This document shows, one piece after another, positions 1-13,912 of a stretch of 64,000 nucleotides of DNA. The stretch's first letter is position 1. Each line of letters begins with the position of its first letter. The stretch is from Neocallimastix lanati (nom. inval.). Taxonomy: Eukaryota; Neocallimastigomycota; Neocallimastigomycetes; Neocallimastigales; Neocallimastigaceae. Location: NCBI GenBank assembly GCA_016946835.1, contig JACVTC010000111.1, positions 567,518 to 631,517 on the forward strand, in the 5' to 3' direction. The notes under the pieces were generated by a model that saw only the letters and a list, made by a program, of their open reading frames with translations, searched no databases and was not told the DNA's origin. The translations under genes were made by a program, and so were the position numbers.

Positions 1-1433
1 AAAAGCTCCGTATACTATCACCACAACATGGGCAACATTTAGGGGTAATCTTCTGAGACTATTTTTCTTTTAATGGAAATACTAATGTCAAATTTAAAGC
101 CACACTTAATTCGAGAAATCCAAAAGAATCCTAATTGATACTTAGGATATTGAAATGTTAAGTTTTTGATTTCTTAAATAAATCCAAAATCATTCTCCTT
201 GAAAATAACTGCTTTTTTAGCTTTTGAGTGTTTGAAGACATCTCTTTCCCAACAAAACTTTTTTATTTCACTTGTTTTCTTACCATTTAATTTCATATCC
301 AAAGTCCTAGGATTCTTTAGTCCATGAGTAATATGACATAGTAGGAATATTATTAGTGAGATGATTAATAATACATGATGAATTTTTCCATTTTCTAAAG
401 CATCGTAATTGAGATATAGCACAGACATCTGAAAGAGGAGGTATTCTCAATTCACGAGTAATATCATAGAGACTAACAGAAGAATTGCGAGATTTAAATA
501 CATAACTCCAATAAAGTCCTCTATTAATAATTTTTTGAGCTTTGGAACATCTGCTCTTATTTGAACCAAAGAGAGGAGCATAATATATATAACATGGCTA
601 AGAATAAACGAAATTAAAACATATTTCTTCAATGGGAGAGGAATAAATTTATTAATAAGAAATCGAAAGTACGAATTTAACTTGACATTTAAATTACTAT
701 TTAATTTGGATTGTATAGGTTTCAATGATAAAGATTCATCAAAAAAGAATACCAAAATAAGTATAGTTGTCAGTTTTAGATAATTTGTTACTACCAATAA
801 AGAGAGATGGATCTTTGTAATTTATCGGTTTAACAAAGTTAATGGGTTTTTCAGCAAGAGTAGCACACTTATTAATTCCAAAAGTCACTTCATTTTTAAT
901 AGCCCCTTCATGAACTTTATTCAAAATTTTCTTAAGAGCTTGTTTAGATGGAGCAACTAAAACAATATCATCCGCAATAAGTCCACCACAACAATATTGA
1001 GAATCTAAATATACACCATACTTATCACAATTATCCAGTACATCGTTATTGAACAAATTGAATAAGATAGGAGATAGAGGGCATCCTTGTCTAACACCAC
1101 AATTAATCGAAAATTCTTCTGAGAGATTACCATTAAAAAAAGCACGAGCTTTAGAGGATAGATAAAGATTCTTTAAAAATAGATAACATTTATCTCTAAT
1201 TCCTATGTTATATAATTTGGTCAAAATATTAAAGAAAGGTACCGAATCATAGGCTTTTTTAAGATCAAAAAAAGTAAGATAAGTAAAAAAATTTCCATTA
1301 AATTTTCTTCTTTGACATATTTCCCTAATTGAAATATATAACCTTATGCATTCTTCCTTATTTCTAAATCCAAATTGTTCAGGTCTAACAAATTTATGGT
1401 CTAAGACATATTTAGCAATTCTTATATCACTTT
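1..1433 (-). pseudogene. Non-LTR (LINE-type) retrotransposon reverse transcriptase, decayed and 5'-truncated
   Basis: Minus-strand reading shows ordered RT landmarks. EQFGFR and DLKKAYDSVP (motif A with catalytic Asp) lie at about 1370-1230, GVRQGCPLSPILFN near 1110, and IADD (the catalytic YADD/FADD box) near 975. The frame breaks at about 740. The thumb-like part continues in another frame (about 735-450), then shifts again into a stretch with RIPPLSDVCAISQLRCFRKW (about 460-360), and again into the C-terminal region. Near position 20 a CCPCCG motif suggests the C-terminal zinc knuckle of LINEs. At least three frameshifts and several stops make it non-functional. A stop at about 1435 followed by plain AT-rich DNA marks the truncated 5' side; the 3' side runs off the window. 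The clade cannot be decided from this fragment. Confidence 0.88.
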
Positions 1434-1436
1434 AAA

Positions 1437-1931
1437 GTTTTAAATTTTTAATCCTTTTATAAATTAAAAATGTTTTTCATGAGATAGTTTCGTAATTGTA
1501 GGTAGGACAGTGAAATATTGAACATTTTAATACCTATAATACAATAAACATAGCAAAGAACATATATATATAATTTGATAATTTTTTATTATTATATTTA
1601 TTTTTATTATTTTTATTATTTTTATTATTTTTATTATTTTTATTATTTTTATTATTTTTATTATTTTTATTATTTTATTATTATTTTTTTTTTATTATTA
1701 TTATTATTTGTACATGTTAAAAATATATATATTATATGGTATTAAATATTATTATTTAAATATAATATATAAATTCAAAAAAAAAAAAAAAAAAATTAAA
1801 ATTAAAATAAAAAAGTTTATAATTAAATATAAAAATATTTTTTATCCTCACTTTAAATTAAAATACAATTATTTTTATAAGATAATTAAATATCATACTA
1901 TATATATATTTTATATTATATATATTATATC

Positions 1932-1963
<32 letters not shown>

Positions 1964-2375
1964 TTTTAGTTTAATAAAAGATTTTTATAATTTTCTTTTA
2001 ATTTTTTATTAAAAACAAATGCTTAAATATAAATAATACTAATACTAATAATAAAAAGTAGATAAAGAATCCTCTAATCATTTAAAAATTCCCAGTATTT
2101 TTTTTTTTTATCAATTTCTTTTTATTCTATTTTTAGAGATATTAAATAGAATAATTATAATATATATATATATATACATAAACTATATATATATATATTG
2201 TTATTAAAATTTTAAGTATTGACTTTAAAAAAAAATTTTGAAATATCATTAATAAGTATATTCATTAAGTATTTTTAATGTTATGATTTATTAATTCTAT
2301 TTTAAATTGATTTCTTTTTTTTTTTTTTTCTTTTCTAAAATAAAATATTTAATTTATAATTTATATGAAATTTTT

Positions 2376-2426
<51 letters not shown>

Positions 2427-2448
2427 GTTTATTTGTTTTTAACTTTAT
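1437..2448. other. AT-rich intergenic DNA, no gene seen
   Basis: Between the LINE relic and the antiporter stop codon. It holds a 9-bp microsatellite (TATTATTTT units, about 1601-1680), TA dinucleotide runs (1938-1962, 2380-2408) and poly-A/poly-T tracts. The 88-codon Lys/Ile/Tyr-rich open frame at 1708-1974 has only composition-driven content. The final ~150 bp presumably hold the antiporter 3' UTR. Confidence 0.7.
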
Positions 2449-5400
2449 TTATACATGAGCAAATTCATCCTCCTTATCATAGATAACATTATCATGATGA
2501 ACCGTTCTAAATACCATAATACTGGAAAGAACTTCATGTTTTAATGTCATTAAAGTACCACCTAATTCACCTAATAATATTTGTTGACGACGTTTAAATC
2601 CTTTAAAATCAGCATTATTTGTTTTATTGTTGTCATGTATATTAGATCCAGAATGTTGAGAATGGACACTTGTTGGAAGAGAAGCTCTTGATGGATTGTT
2701 ACTGTGACGATAGAATAAATTAGATAATGGATTATTATTGGATGAATTTTGATTTGATTCATGATGAACTGAACTTTGGATGGTTTGATGATTAGAATGA
2801 ATTTCATTAATGATATTTTGAATAAGAGGTTGCATGTTGTGATGATGACGATAGGCACCAGTACGACCTATAATAATTAAATCATGTTTACCATATTCAG
2901 TACATTTTTTAATGGCTAATTTCACTGGATCAGTTGTTTCTATTTCTTCATAGATAATATTATCAGAAACATTAAGATCTTCTGGTAGGATTTCTTTTGG
3001 AATTCTTGATGGTTTACGTTCATTCATTATTTTTTCTGAAGAAGAAGAAGAATAAGTAGCAGTAGATACTTTAGTATCGTTACTTTCATTATCATCATCA
3101 ATTGATATTGGTGACTTTCGTTGTTGATGTTGTTGTTCCTGTTTTCTTTCTTGTTTTTCTTTTAATTCTTTTTCTTTTTCTTTATTAGCAACCAATGCAT
3201 TAGTATTTTCACGAGATTTAGTTAATAAATCTGGTAAACTTCTTTTCGATTTTTCTTCAGTTATATCATTTTCATTTTCATTTTCATTTTCATCATCAAT
3301 TTCAATTTTAATTTCATTTCTCTTTTCCTTATCCGTTTCTTTTTCTATTTCCTTATTTTTAATACTTTGTTTATCTTTCTTAAACAATGCATTTTTTAAT
3401 AATTTACTTTCCTTTTTGGATTTCTTTTTGGTAACTAATTCCGCTTTTTCTACTATATCACTTGAATTAAAATCATCCATCATAAATTTTTTTGGATAGA
3501 TATTATATTTTTTGGCATCTTCTTCATTATACTGTCCGGTTATGAGCGCTTCTAAGGTAATTTTTCCTTTAGCTTTTATATATTGATTAACATAACTTAT
3601 AAATTCATCATCTAATTTAGTTTCTTCATCATCTGGAACCATATAAATCATATTACTAAAGTTTGATTTTTCAGATCTTATGGAGGTGGCCGTGTGCTGA
3701 TTGATCTCCTCATTATTTAATGGTAAATCTATTTTACGAATACGTAATATATGAATATCTATATCTTTTGAAGCAGAAAGTTTAATTACAAATTTTAAAG
3801 CTTCACGATCATCTGGTCCACCCATGAATGGAATAAACACTTTTGGTTTTTCATCATCATAATCCATATTGGAATTAGAGCCGTTAATGTAGCCATTCTT
3901 TTTCAATAATGGATGATCCTCATGAACGATGGATTCATGGAAATGTCCAAATCCATGATCAATGAAGGCTGCTACAGCGGCTCTCTTTGTGTTATTATAG
4001 ACATCGGCAATTAAATCTTTATGATGACCGGAAGACCAAACTTCTAACCAATTTTCAAGGGTTCTTTGACGAGTTTCCAAATCTAAAGGTACCCAAGGTA
4101 AAATTACTAAATCGGCCTTGGTTCGTCTTGCGGTTTGAATAATATAATCTGGATATTCTGTAATTTTTGCCGCAGCCAATTGCCAATTAATTGGAATCTT
4201 ATTGACTGAAATGGATTGGAAAAAACTGTAAATTGGATCGCGTTGTAGAGCACCTCCAGAATCTACCATCATTAAGAAGGTGGAAGTACGTTCATCCAAT
4301 TGAGTAAGACGTAAGGCTGTAATATTAAATTGAATTTGCATTTGACGAATTTCATGTTGATTGTAGTAGGGATAAATAATTTGTAAGATGTTTAACATCG
4401 GTGAGACAAAATTAATATTGAATAGGCACATCATTACATTGTAGTCATTCTTCATTTTGAGTTCATTAATTTGCGTTTCACGTAGTTCATTTAATCTAAT
4501 TTCATCCTCAGATTTATCATCGGTGAGACTATCATCCGGATGATATAAGGCGGCCACCGCGGGTGTAGTAATTAAGGTTGTGACAATGGCCATAATAACC
4601 ATAATCACAAAAACTCTTTCATCGATAACCCCTGCTTCACGACCTATGTTTAATACAATTAATTCAACAAGACCTTTTGTGTTCATTAAAATACCAAGAG
4701 TAATCGACTCTCGTAAAGTTAATCCACAGAAACGAGCCGCCACGGAACTAAAGAATATTTTACCAAAACAGGCCATAGCAATTACCAATATAAGCATACC
4801 CCAAACAGACCATGAGTTCAATGCTGATAATTTAGTTTGTAAACCGGAATACGCGAAATATAATGGGACAAACATGACCGATATGATATCTTCAATTTTT
4901 TCGGTTAATTTGATAGCAAATCCACTTTCATTTGGAATAATTAAACCGGTTAAAAAGGCACCAAAAATAGAGTGAATACCGATAGCTTCAGTAAACCATG
5001 AAGAAGCTAAAATTAAAGCAAAAGTAATGAAGATCATAAATACGTTTAGGTCTTCACGAGTAGAAGAAAGTTGCATTAACTTATTGAATACTTTTTTAAC
5101 AGCAGTCATCATAAAAATAGCAAATGCAAACCCAGCAATTAAAATATAAACACAAGTAATAGAAGAAGAACTGGAGTTAACAATACTAATTACTAAAGCC
5201 AAGAAAACCCAAGAAGCAGCATCACCAACAGCAGCAGCAGAAATAGCTGTCATTCCGACTTTGGTCATCAATAGTTTTCTATCAGTTAAGATACGAGCTA
5301 ATACTGGAAAAGCGGTAATTGACATACTAACCCCAATGAAAAGCATGAAGGAAGTGAAAGGAACATCATCTGTAGAGAATTTATTATATAAAAGAATACT

Positions 5401-6276
5401 TGCTGCAATACTCAATAAAAATGGGAAAATAATCCCAGTGGCACTGATAATTAATGATTCTTTCATATGAGCCTTCATTAATTTTGTATCCAATTCCAAA
5501 CCAACTAAAAACATAAAGAAGATTAAACCAAATTCTGAAAATGCTTTTAATACTGGCATGGATTCTTCTGGGAAAATATTATCTGTCCATGCTTGCCAAT
5601 TACCAAGAACTATAGTTTATAAGTATAATTATGTATTTTTTGTTTGTTTATTTGTTTGTTTTGTTTTTTATTTTCATCATTTTATAAATATAATTTAGTA
5701 TATAATAATATATATTAAATATGGTAAATTAAATAAATCATAAAATTATTAATTATTCTTTTTTTTTTAATTTATAAATTAATTTAGTATAAATCATAGA
5801 TTTTAATTTAATTGAAATTCTTACCTGACGGACCCAGTACAATACCAGTTAATACTTCTGCAATTACTCTGTATAATTAAAAAAAAAAAAAATAATAATA
5901 ATATATATAAATATAAATTTAAATTTTATAAATATAAATATATTTATATTTATATTTAATATACATATATATATATTTTATAATAATTATTTATATTACC
6001 TAGGCTGTTTCAATCGAACCAAAACAACACTAAGTAAACGTGTCATAAATATGACAACTAAAATCTATTACAACAAAAATTATACAAATTTTATTAATAT
6101 TTATGTTCATATCTATTCAATTAAAAAAATTTTTTTTCCATTTATTATATATCAATAATATTAATAATATATAATGCTATATAAATGTTAATATTTACTT
6201 GAACCATAAGTAAAGATATGGCATTTTCTGGTTTAATTGGGTTTTCACCTGCAAAAATACCCCCTGATCCTGTCAT
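2449..6276 (-). CDS. KHA1-type K+(Na+)/H+ antiporter, CPA2 family, four exons
   Basis: Predicted exons are 6199-6276, 6000-6064, 5825-5868 and 2449-5609. Splice sites (GTAAAT..ATAG, GTAATA..ACAG, GTAAG..ATAG) join with intact phase to give 1115 aa. The start at 6276 opens with MTGSGGIFAGENP, matching the short N-terminal leader of fungal Kha1 proteins. Exon junctions rebuild the family signature QPRVIAEVLTGIVLGPS. The membrane domain (about residues 15-430) carries FSEFGLIFFMFLVGLELD, GDAASW, GIHSIFGAFLTGLIIP and NTKGLVELIVLNIG, typical of monovalent cation:proton antiporters. The roughly 690-residue hydrophilic tail has two USP-like stretches (IPFMGGPDDREALKF and HDLIIIGRTGAYR) separated by Lys/Glu- and Asn-rich low complexity. 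Family knowledge places such proteins in endomembranes, regulating luminal pH and K+. The tail is longer than in yeast Kha1. The call is firm; organelle and ion preference are inferred. Confidence 0.93.
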
Positions 6277-6291
6277 ATTTATTATATTTTA

Positions 6292-6329
<38 letters not shown>

Positions 6330-6798
6330 ATTTATTATTTAATTATTAATTAAACTTTGTTTAAATAATCCTTATTTTTTTATTATTTTTCTTTTTCTTA
6401 TTTTCAATAATATGAAATTATTTCCTTTACTGAATATCTATATAATTGTTATAATATAATAATAATATTTAATGAAAAAAATTTATTAGAAATACTATCA
6501 ATAAAATATATTAATTATTTAAAATTTTTGAAAATATTAAATATTTCATTTATATATATATATATATATTTTTTTTTTTCTAAAATAAAATATTTATATA
6601 GCAATATATCAACATAAATTGTTATTGATATTATAAAAAAATAATATATAAATAGGTTTACTATTTACTGGTATTTCTGAATATTTTTGAATTTTTTATT
6701 ATTATCAAAATTTATTTTTTTATTAATTTTTAAAAAAACTATTGTTATTTGTTATTATATATATACTTTTTTCCCCCTCTTCTTTCATACATATGAAT

Positions 6799-6829
<31 letters not shown>

Positions 6830-7923
6830 CATATATATATATTTTTCTTTTAAATTGTTGATTACTAAATGGAATTTTAATAATTATTATCAATATTTTG
6901 AATACTATTTTATTAATTAATAAAACTATTTAAACGTTATATATATATGTATCTTCAAATCTTTATTGTTATTTATCAAGTTATACTTTATTGAATATAT
7001 ATAACAAATAACAATAAAAGTAAAAACAAATACAAAAAAAATAAAAAATTTTTTATTTTATGTGATTTTACTATATTTTAATTTTCATTATTCCTTTCTT
7101 CATTAATATAAATATTTCTAAATATCCAAATAGTTTTTTATTATTATTATTTCTCCCTCTATTTTCCATTTAATATGTTTAACTATTTTATTCATCCTGT
7201 ATTAAAATATAATATCGAAGTTTCAGTTATTTACATTTTTATTTTTTATTCCCAATACTTTTAATTAAAAATTCTTTGATTTCCTGCTTATCCTTTTCTA
7301 TTATTATTTTTTGAATTTTTTCATTTTATCTTTCATTTTCCCAATTACTAAAACTTATTTTTCATATACATTATTCAGAGTTGTTCTATAAATATATTCA
7401 ATATATATATATATAAATAAAAAAAAAGCTTACTTTTTAATAAAACTATATTTCACAATAATATTTTATGAATGGTTAAATGATATTTAAGAATATTAAA
7501 TTTATTTTTAATATTAAAAGTTTTGTTATTCGTTATTAATTTGTTATTTGTTATTAATGTAGATTTATTTGTTACTATTGTAGTGTTTTTTTTTTTTTTT
7601 TTTTATTTCTTTTGTTTCTTTTGTTTTGAAAAAAAAAATTATAATAAATATGATTAAAAAAAATTTAAACTAAAGTCAAAACTTCAAATTTTCTTTATTA
7701 TAACAGAAAAAAAAATATTAAAAAAAATTTTTAATGAGAATTGATGGTATTTATATAAAAAATTTTTTTTATTATTTATTACATTTTTCCAAAAAAAAAA
7801 AAAAGTTTGTTATTTCTTAATCATAAATTATTTGAATCAATTAAAAATTAATTACAATAATTAGTAATTTATTACTGTTATTATTTAAAATTTAAATTTT
7901 AATTATTTCTCATATAATTAATT

Positions 7924-7954
<31 letters not shown>

Positions 7955-9604
7955 TTTGATTGTTATAAATTAAAGATAATTATTTTATTTCTATTTTTAC
8001 ATTAATATATTATTAAAATATATTGATAATATATTTTATATTATATGATTAAAAGTGCTTAGACCATTATATATAATACTACTAAAAAATTTAATATAAT
8101 TTTAATTATTTTATACAATTTATTATTAATGTAAAACTTTTTTTGCTTTTTATTTTCTACGTATATTATAATATATTAATAATATATTAATAATTTGATT
8201 TAATTCTTTTTATTTCTTTTTTATAATTTTTATTTTATTTTTTTTTTTTTTGAATTATTAAATTAAATTTTATATAAAAAATTAAATTTAATTAAAGAAT
8301 TTATTGTATATACATTAATATATTATATTTAATTTAATTAAATGATAACAAATAAGAAATAACAATTAAAAAAATAATAAAATAAAAAAAAATAATCATT
8401 ATTCTCAGTTATAGTTTTTTTTTTTATTGATAAAATAAAAATCATATGTTTATGATTGATTCTTGTATTTATTTTATTTTATTTTATTTTATTTTATTTT
8501 ATTTTTAAGATTTTTTTTTATCACGAAATTGAGAATAAAATACTAGTACTTCTATTTATTATAATGCCATTTTAAATAAATAAATGAAAAAAATATATAT
8601 AGCGTCTTTATTTATATAAGTATTATTATATATTTAAAACTTAATTGAAGTCTATAATAATATGATTATGGTAAGTTTAATGCTTTTTTGGTATATGAAT
8701 ATTTTTTAAATTATATTTTTATATCGTTAAATAAATTTTTGCCAATAAATAATCATTATTACTATAAATATTGTATGTATTTATTGAATTTATATTAATA
8801 TTATCATATCAATAATATAAAAAAAAGTATTATTTTTTTTTTATTAATTGGACTTCATTATTAATTATTTTTTATTTTTTTTTTTTATTATATAAATATA
8901 GTATAATAATTTATTATTATTATTAATAATAATACTATTACTAATTATTTATAATTAATTATTTGTTTTAGCATTGTTTTAAGAAGTAATAATAAGAATT
9001 AATTGATTATTAATATAATATTAAAATAAAAATATCTTTTTTAATATCATTTTTTTTTTTAGAAATAGGTATATATCAATTCAAAATATATTTACATGGA
9101 ATAAAAGTCATCAAAAATTATTAACATTTTGAAAATAGAAAATACAATTAAATAAAAATTTTGTATTATATATATAATTATATATATAATAATTAACTAT
9201 ATTCATATTTAGAATAAACAAATTCAAAACATAAGCACTATTTTAAACCTATAATCTTTTTATCACTATAAAGTATAAAATGAAAATAAAAATTTTATTA
9301 TATCAAATTTTTATATACTTTAAGTTATAAATGTTTATATAAATAATAGAACTTGTAATATTATCAACAATTATTTATATTTTATTTTCAATTTTTTAAT
9401 TTCTATATCAAATTATATTATATTCACATACATGCTGTATACGAAGTAATACTACATGAATAACTAATAAAGAGTATTGAGTTGTAATTATGGCTATGCG
9501 GAAATAAAAACCTCATCATTAATTAATATATGTTTTTCATAACACATAGATAAAAAATCAGTATTCAATTTTATTCTAATGATTTAAACACGTGATATAT
9601 ATTT
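6277..9604. other. AT-rich intergenic DNA, no gene seen
   Basis: More than 3 kb of AT-rich sequence with homopolymer runs (T run 6299-6328, A run about 6803-6829) and simple repeats such as ATTT at 7925-7955 and ATTTT at 8470-8505. The open frame at 6687-6920 is composition-driven. The first ~150 bp next to the antiporter ATG must contain its promoter, but no specific motif stands out. Confidence 0.7.
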
Positions 9605-9954
9605 TGATATTGCAGACTTTTATCTGCAATAATTAATAAGTTTTATTAATAAAATTATAATATTCGTACAATTAAAATAATAATTCTAATTCCTAAAATT
9701 TACAAAAGAGTCTTCAATTTCTAATATAAATAATTTAATCTATTTCTAAGAAATAGGTAAAATATTAATTATATATTCTAATATATAGAACTAAATTAAT
9801 TTTATAAGAATTAAAGTATTATAATTATTATAATTATAATAATACATATTGAAATAAAGTAAAATAAAATAATTATTAAAAAGATATAAATTTAATATTT
9901 AATAATTATTATTAAATATACAAATATGTTACTACACATATTTATTTTATATCA
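9605..9954 (-). mobile_element. Solo LTR, same family as the LTRs at 36408 and 38920
   Basis: A 350-bp sequence aligns end to end, with scattered differences and small indels, with the two LTRs of the 36.4-39.3 kb element. It begins TGATAT and ends ATATCA. It is flanked by a 4-bp direct duplication ATTT (9601-9604 and 9955-9958), as expected for an integrase insertion that later lost its body by LTR-LTR recombination. It is more diverged than the other two copies, so it is older. Strand is set by the element at 36-39 kb. Confidence 0.82.
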
Positions 9955-11716
9955 ATTTTTAAAATTATATAATTGAAAAAAAAATTCTCAATTCTGAAAT
10001 ATATTTTAAAATCTATCATTTAGTATTATTTCTTAATAATAAGAGAGTATATTGAAAAATAACAATTAAAGTTACAAAAATATTGCATAAATTTTTCTAT
10101 TGTATTTATAATTTATAATTTATTTATCATTAAAAACTTTATTTTTTTTTTTAAAATAAATTTCAAAAACCTTATTTTTTTTTTTAATGTATATTAATTT
10201 TATATAAATAATATTAATAATATTTTAATTAATTTCAAAAAAAAAAAAAAAAAAAAAAAAAATTGAAATATTCTTTCTGAATATAATATATTTAAAAATA
10301 GAATTTTATTATTTATTTTCAGAGATATTTAAATTATAAATAATTTTAGCATATCAATATTCCGAATTATATGGAAAATATTTAAAAGTTTAGAATATCA
10401 TTAATATACAATATCTGATAATTCATTGATAATTATGCATTATTTATTGGATAAACTTTATTAAAATATTTTTTATTTTCTTTTAAATATAAAATAAAAA
10501 ATATTTTTTTTTTTATCCAAAGGTGATTGACTATATAAAATTTAATTTTTTTAAATAAATAATATTAAACTTTTTTTTTTGTTTGAAAGTACGGTTTAAT
10601 AATATTTTATATTTTATAATCAATTTTTCATTTCATTCTAAATAATTTAGTATACTATATATGGATAAAATTTATGAAATGAAATTTAAAAAAATATTAT
10701 TAAAAATAAAAACTTTAATTTGAAATAAGGTTTAATTTAAAATAATATATGATATAATATACTCAAATATATTAAACCTACTCACGGATTATTCAAATAA
10801 ATCAATTCATTATTTATTTATTAATATATTTCTATAAAAATTTAAATAATTATATAATATGAAAATAAGAAGTAAAAATAATATATTAATAAGATAAAAA
10901 TTTTTTTCAATTTGTATTGAACCTAAAATGTAAAATGACAACAATATATTATTAATATATTGTAATATATAAAAATTTGACAGCTTTATAGTAATATACT
11001 ATGTAATATATTATAAATATCTTTGATATTTAATTTAATACATGTGGAAATAGAAAACTACCATATTTTTTTTGATATATTTATATATTGTAATTATTTT
11101 TCATTATATTTAAAAATAAATTTGACTTTAGCATATAATATGTTATTTAATTATATATTATATATTATTTATTATTTGTTGAAATTAAAGCAATTTATTA
11201 AAATTGTTTATTAGTTATTTTTTTATTATTTTATTTATTTATTTATTATTTATTTTTTTATTTATTTATTATTTATTATTTATTATTCCATTATTTATTA
11301 TTTATTATTTATTATTTATTCATTATTAATTACTATTTATTAAAACAATATATGTATAATAAATCATATATATTGCTTTTTTTCTAATAAAATATTATCT
11401 ACCTTAATTATATGAACAATAATACTTTATTTACATTATTTTTTACATCAAAAATTTTTTTTTTTTTTTTAATTATGTATTTATATCTCACATATTATTT
11501 AATTCGTTTTATCCCTTTTAAAATCGTTATTTTTCTTAGAAACCTTACGATCCATATAATTTTTGAATGTTCAAAAATTTTCATATGATAAAATTTTTAA
11601 TTGAAATGTTACATATTCAATTAATAAATAATTAATAAATAGTTAATAATAAACCTTTATAAACAGTTAATATATTTCTTTATAAATAATATTATTTATT
11701 TAATATTTTTAATTAC

Positions 11717-11751
<35 letters not shown>

Positions 11752-13384
11752 ATTATAGTAATATATATAATATATAGCATTAATAATTTTTTCATAAAAG
11801 AATAAATACATAAATTTTAATTTTCAATTCTTTTTTCTTTTTTTTTCTATTTTGATTTATAGGTAATAATAATAGAATTATTATTTCAAAGTATTATGAT
11901 TTTCTAATACCAATAATTAATAATCATCATAGATATAATATCATCATTAATATTTGATTATTTATTTAAAGTAATAGTATAATTCAGTCAATTTTTTATA
12001 TTTCAAAAAAATAAATCTATATACAGAATTTTAGAATTAAATAATTGTTATCTTTATATTTCGTATCCTATCCTTTTTTTAATATATTATAATATAATTT
12101 AATATACACTGGAATATAATTGATGATTTTTTATATATAGATTATAATATATTTATATAAAAAAATTTATATAATAATTAATTGTAAAATATTAACATAC
12201 TATTTTTAAAATTTTATACTGCCACAAATTCTAAGACTATTAATAATTAATAATTAAATCTAAAAAATGAAGTAGTTCAATTTTTTATAAAGCTTAACAA
12301 TTATGTTAATAAATTATTATTATTAACATAATTATATAATGTTTAACATTATAATAAAAAATATTATAATAAAGATGATAAATCATTTATGGAGTTTGGA
12401 GTGTAAATAAAATATAAGATGAAGACTATAAAAAATAGCTTTCATATTTAATTTTAATTAAAAGTAAAACTGATATGAAAAAAAAAATAAATATAAAATT
12501 ATACTTTAAAATATTATAATCAAATTAAATAATATAATATATATACTTTGTAAGAGAAGAATTATATAATTAAAATTTTATTGTCCCAATAATGCATTAA
12601 AAAAAAATATATATATTTCTACATCTATTAATGTAAATATTTATTTTTTTTTTAAAAAAAAAAAAATAAAATAAAAAACTATTATATAAGTTCATATATA
12701 TTTATTTGAAGATACACTATTGAAACAAGGTTTTTTTTCTCTAGAAAATAATATTTTAATATCATCATCTTAATATTTTTAATATATATAATTTTATTTA
12801 TTTTTTATTTGTTAATGTTTAACAAATTTATTTTTTAAATAAAGATAAATTTTATAATTAAATTTTATTTAGAAAAAAAAGATCAATGAAGTATGGAATT
12901 TTATATAATAAAATATATCTTTTTATAAGAATAAAAATATCTTAATAAAAAAGTTATTTTAAGTATTTTTTGTTAATAATAGAAATAATCTAACCCTATA
13001 TAAAATATATATTAATATAATTTAAATATTTATTATATTAAAAAATAAATATTTACCAAATTCAATTTAAAAGAAAATGAATAATAGAAGAATTGCTTGA
13101 ACAATTCACTTTTTCATATTAAAAAAAATATTACATAAAAAAAAATATTCATTTTAAATTTAAATTTAAACTTAATAATTTTGTATAATAAATACATTAT
13201 CTTTGAAATAATTAAAAAAAAATTTTTTTTTTTTTAAATATTTTTTTATAAATAAACTAATCATTTATTTTTTAATTAATTTTTGTAATTATTTTTAAAC
13301 TTTTTTTATTTTTTATTTTTTATTTTTATTTGTTTGTATTGATATATAATAAACATTTCATATTTATATATTTTTTCAAATATC
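9955..13384. other. AT-rich intergenic DNA, no gene seen
   Basis: Continuous AT-rich DNA with poly-A (10237-10261) and poly-T (11719-11750) runs and an ATTT/TTATT simple repeat zone (11217-11340). The 63-codon frame at 11023-11214 shows only AT-biased residues and no recognisable domain. Confidence 0.65.
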
Positions 13385-13912
13385 TCTCTATATGGTCATT
13401 GAACCTGGTTCGACCCTCCCTATAAACATTTTCTAGGTTTCCTTCACATGAGATTTTTACGGAATATGGTAGTTAGGGTTACAAATAAGTATATCCCTCA
13501 TAAATATATTATTACTCTAAATCTTCTCAGTAATATAGAAAAGATATTATACTAACTGCGGGCCTGAGTGGGTTGCTCAAGTACTATGTTTAAGAGGGAA
13601 TTACTAGCATTTGGGTTCATGATTTCATGTGTCTATGTAGATATGTATTCTACTAAATTGAAAATTTTCCGACGTTTATGCATTTTCCAAGGGAACTAGT
13701 ACGGAAGTTAGGTACTGGAGAAGCACTCTGAGAAAAAGTAAAAATTCTCAGAAATAATATGTATGTAAGAGCGCCAATGCTGAACACTCAGAAAGGACAT
13801 CCAGATGGGACAATATCTGCCTATATGGAAGTGTGTGACTATCTCAATTTTCCTACTACCTCTGAGGGAGGCTGAATCCAAGGGGGGAACACACCAGAAA
13901 TAAAAAAATTTT
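13385..13912. other. Less AT-rich island, possible retroelement fragment or structured non-coding sequence
   Basis: About 530 bp whose base composition differs sharply from the flanks, with GC-rich words such as GGTTCGACCCTCCC (13408-13421), GCGGGCCTGAGTGGG (13558-13572) and CCAAGGGGGGAACACACC (13878-13895). No long frame is open on either strand, and the frames tried give no known domain. It ends in AAATAAAAAAA, which would fit the 3' end of a retroposed (SINE or LINE-tail) copy in plus orientation. GGTTCGA resembles a Pol III B box, but no convincing A box sits upstream. Nature unknown. Confidence 0.4.

Noticed and set aside
1708-1974. Open frames at 1708-1974, 6687-6920, 11023-11214 and 58290-58472
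   Set aside because: Residues are those forced by AT-rich DNA (Ile, Lys, Asn, Tyr, Phe) with no domain, splice partner or composition shift.
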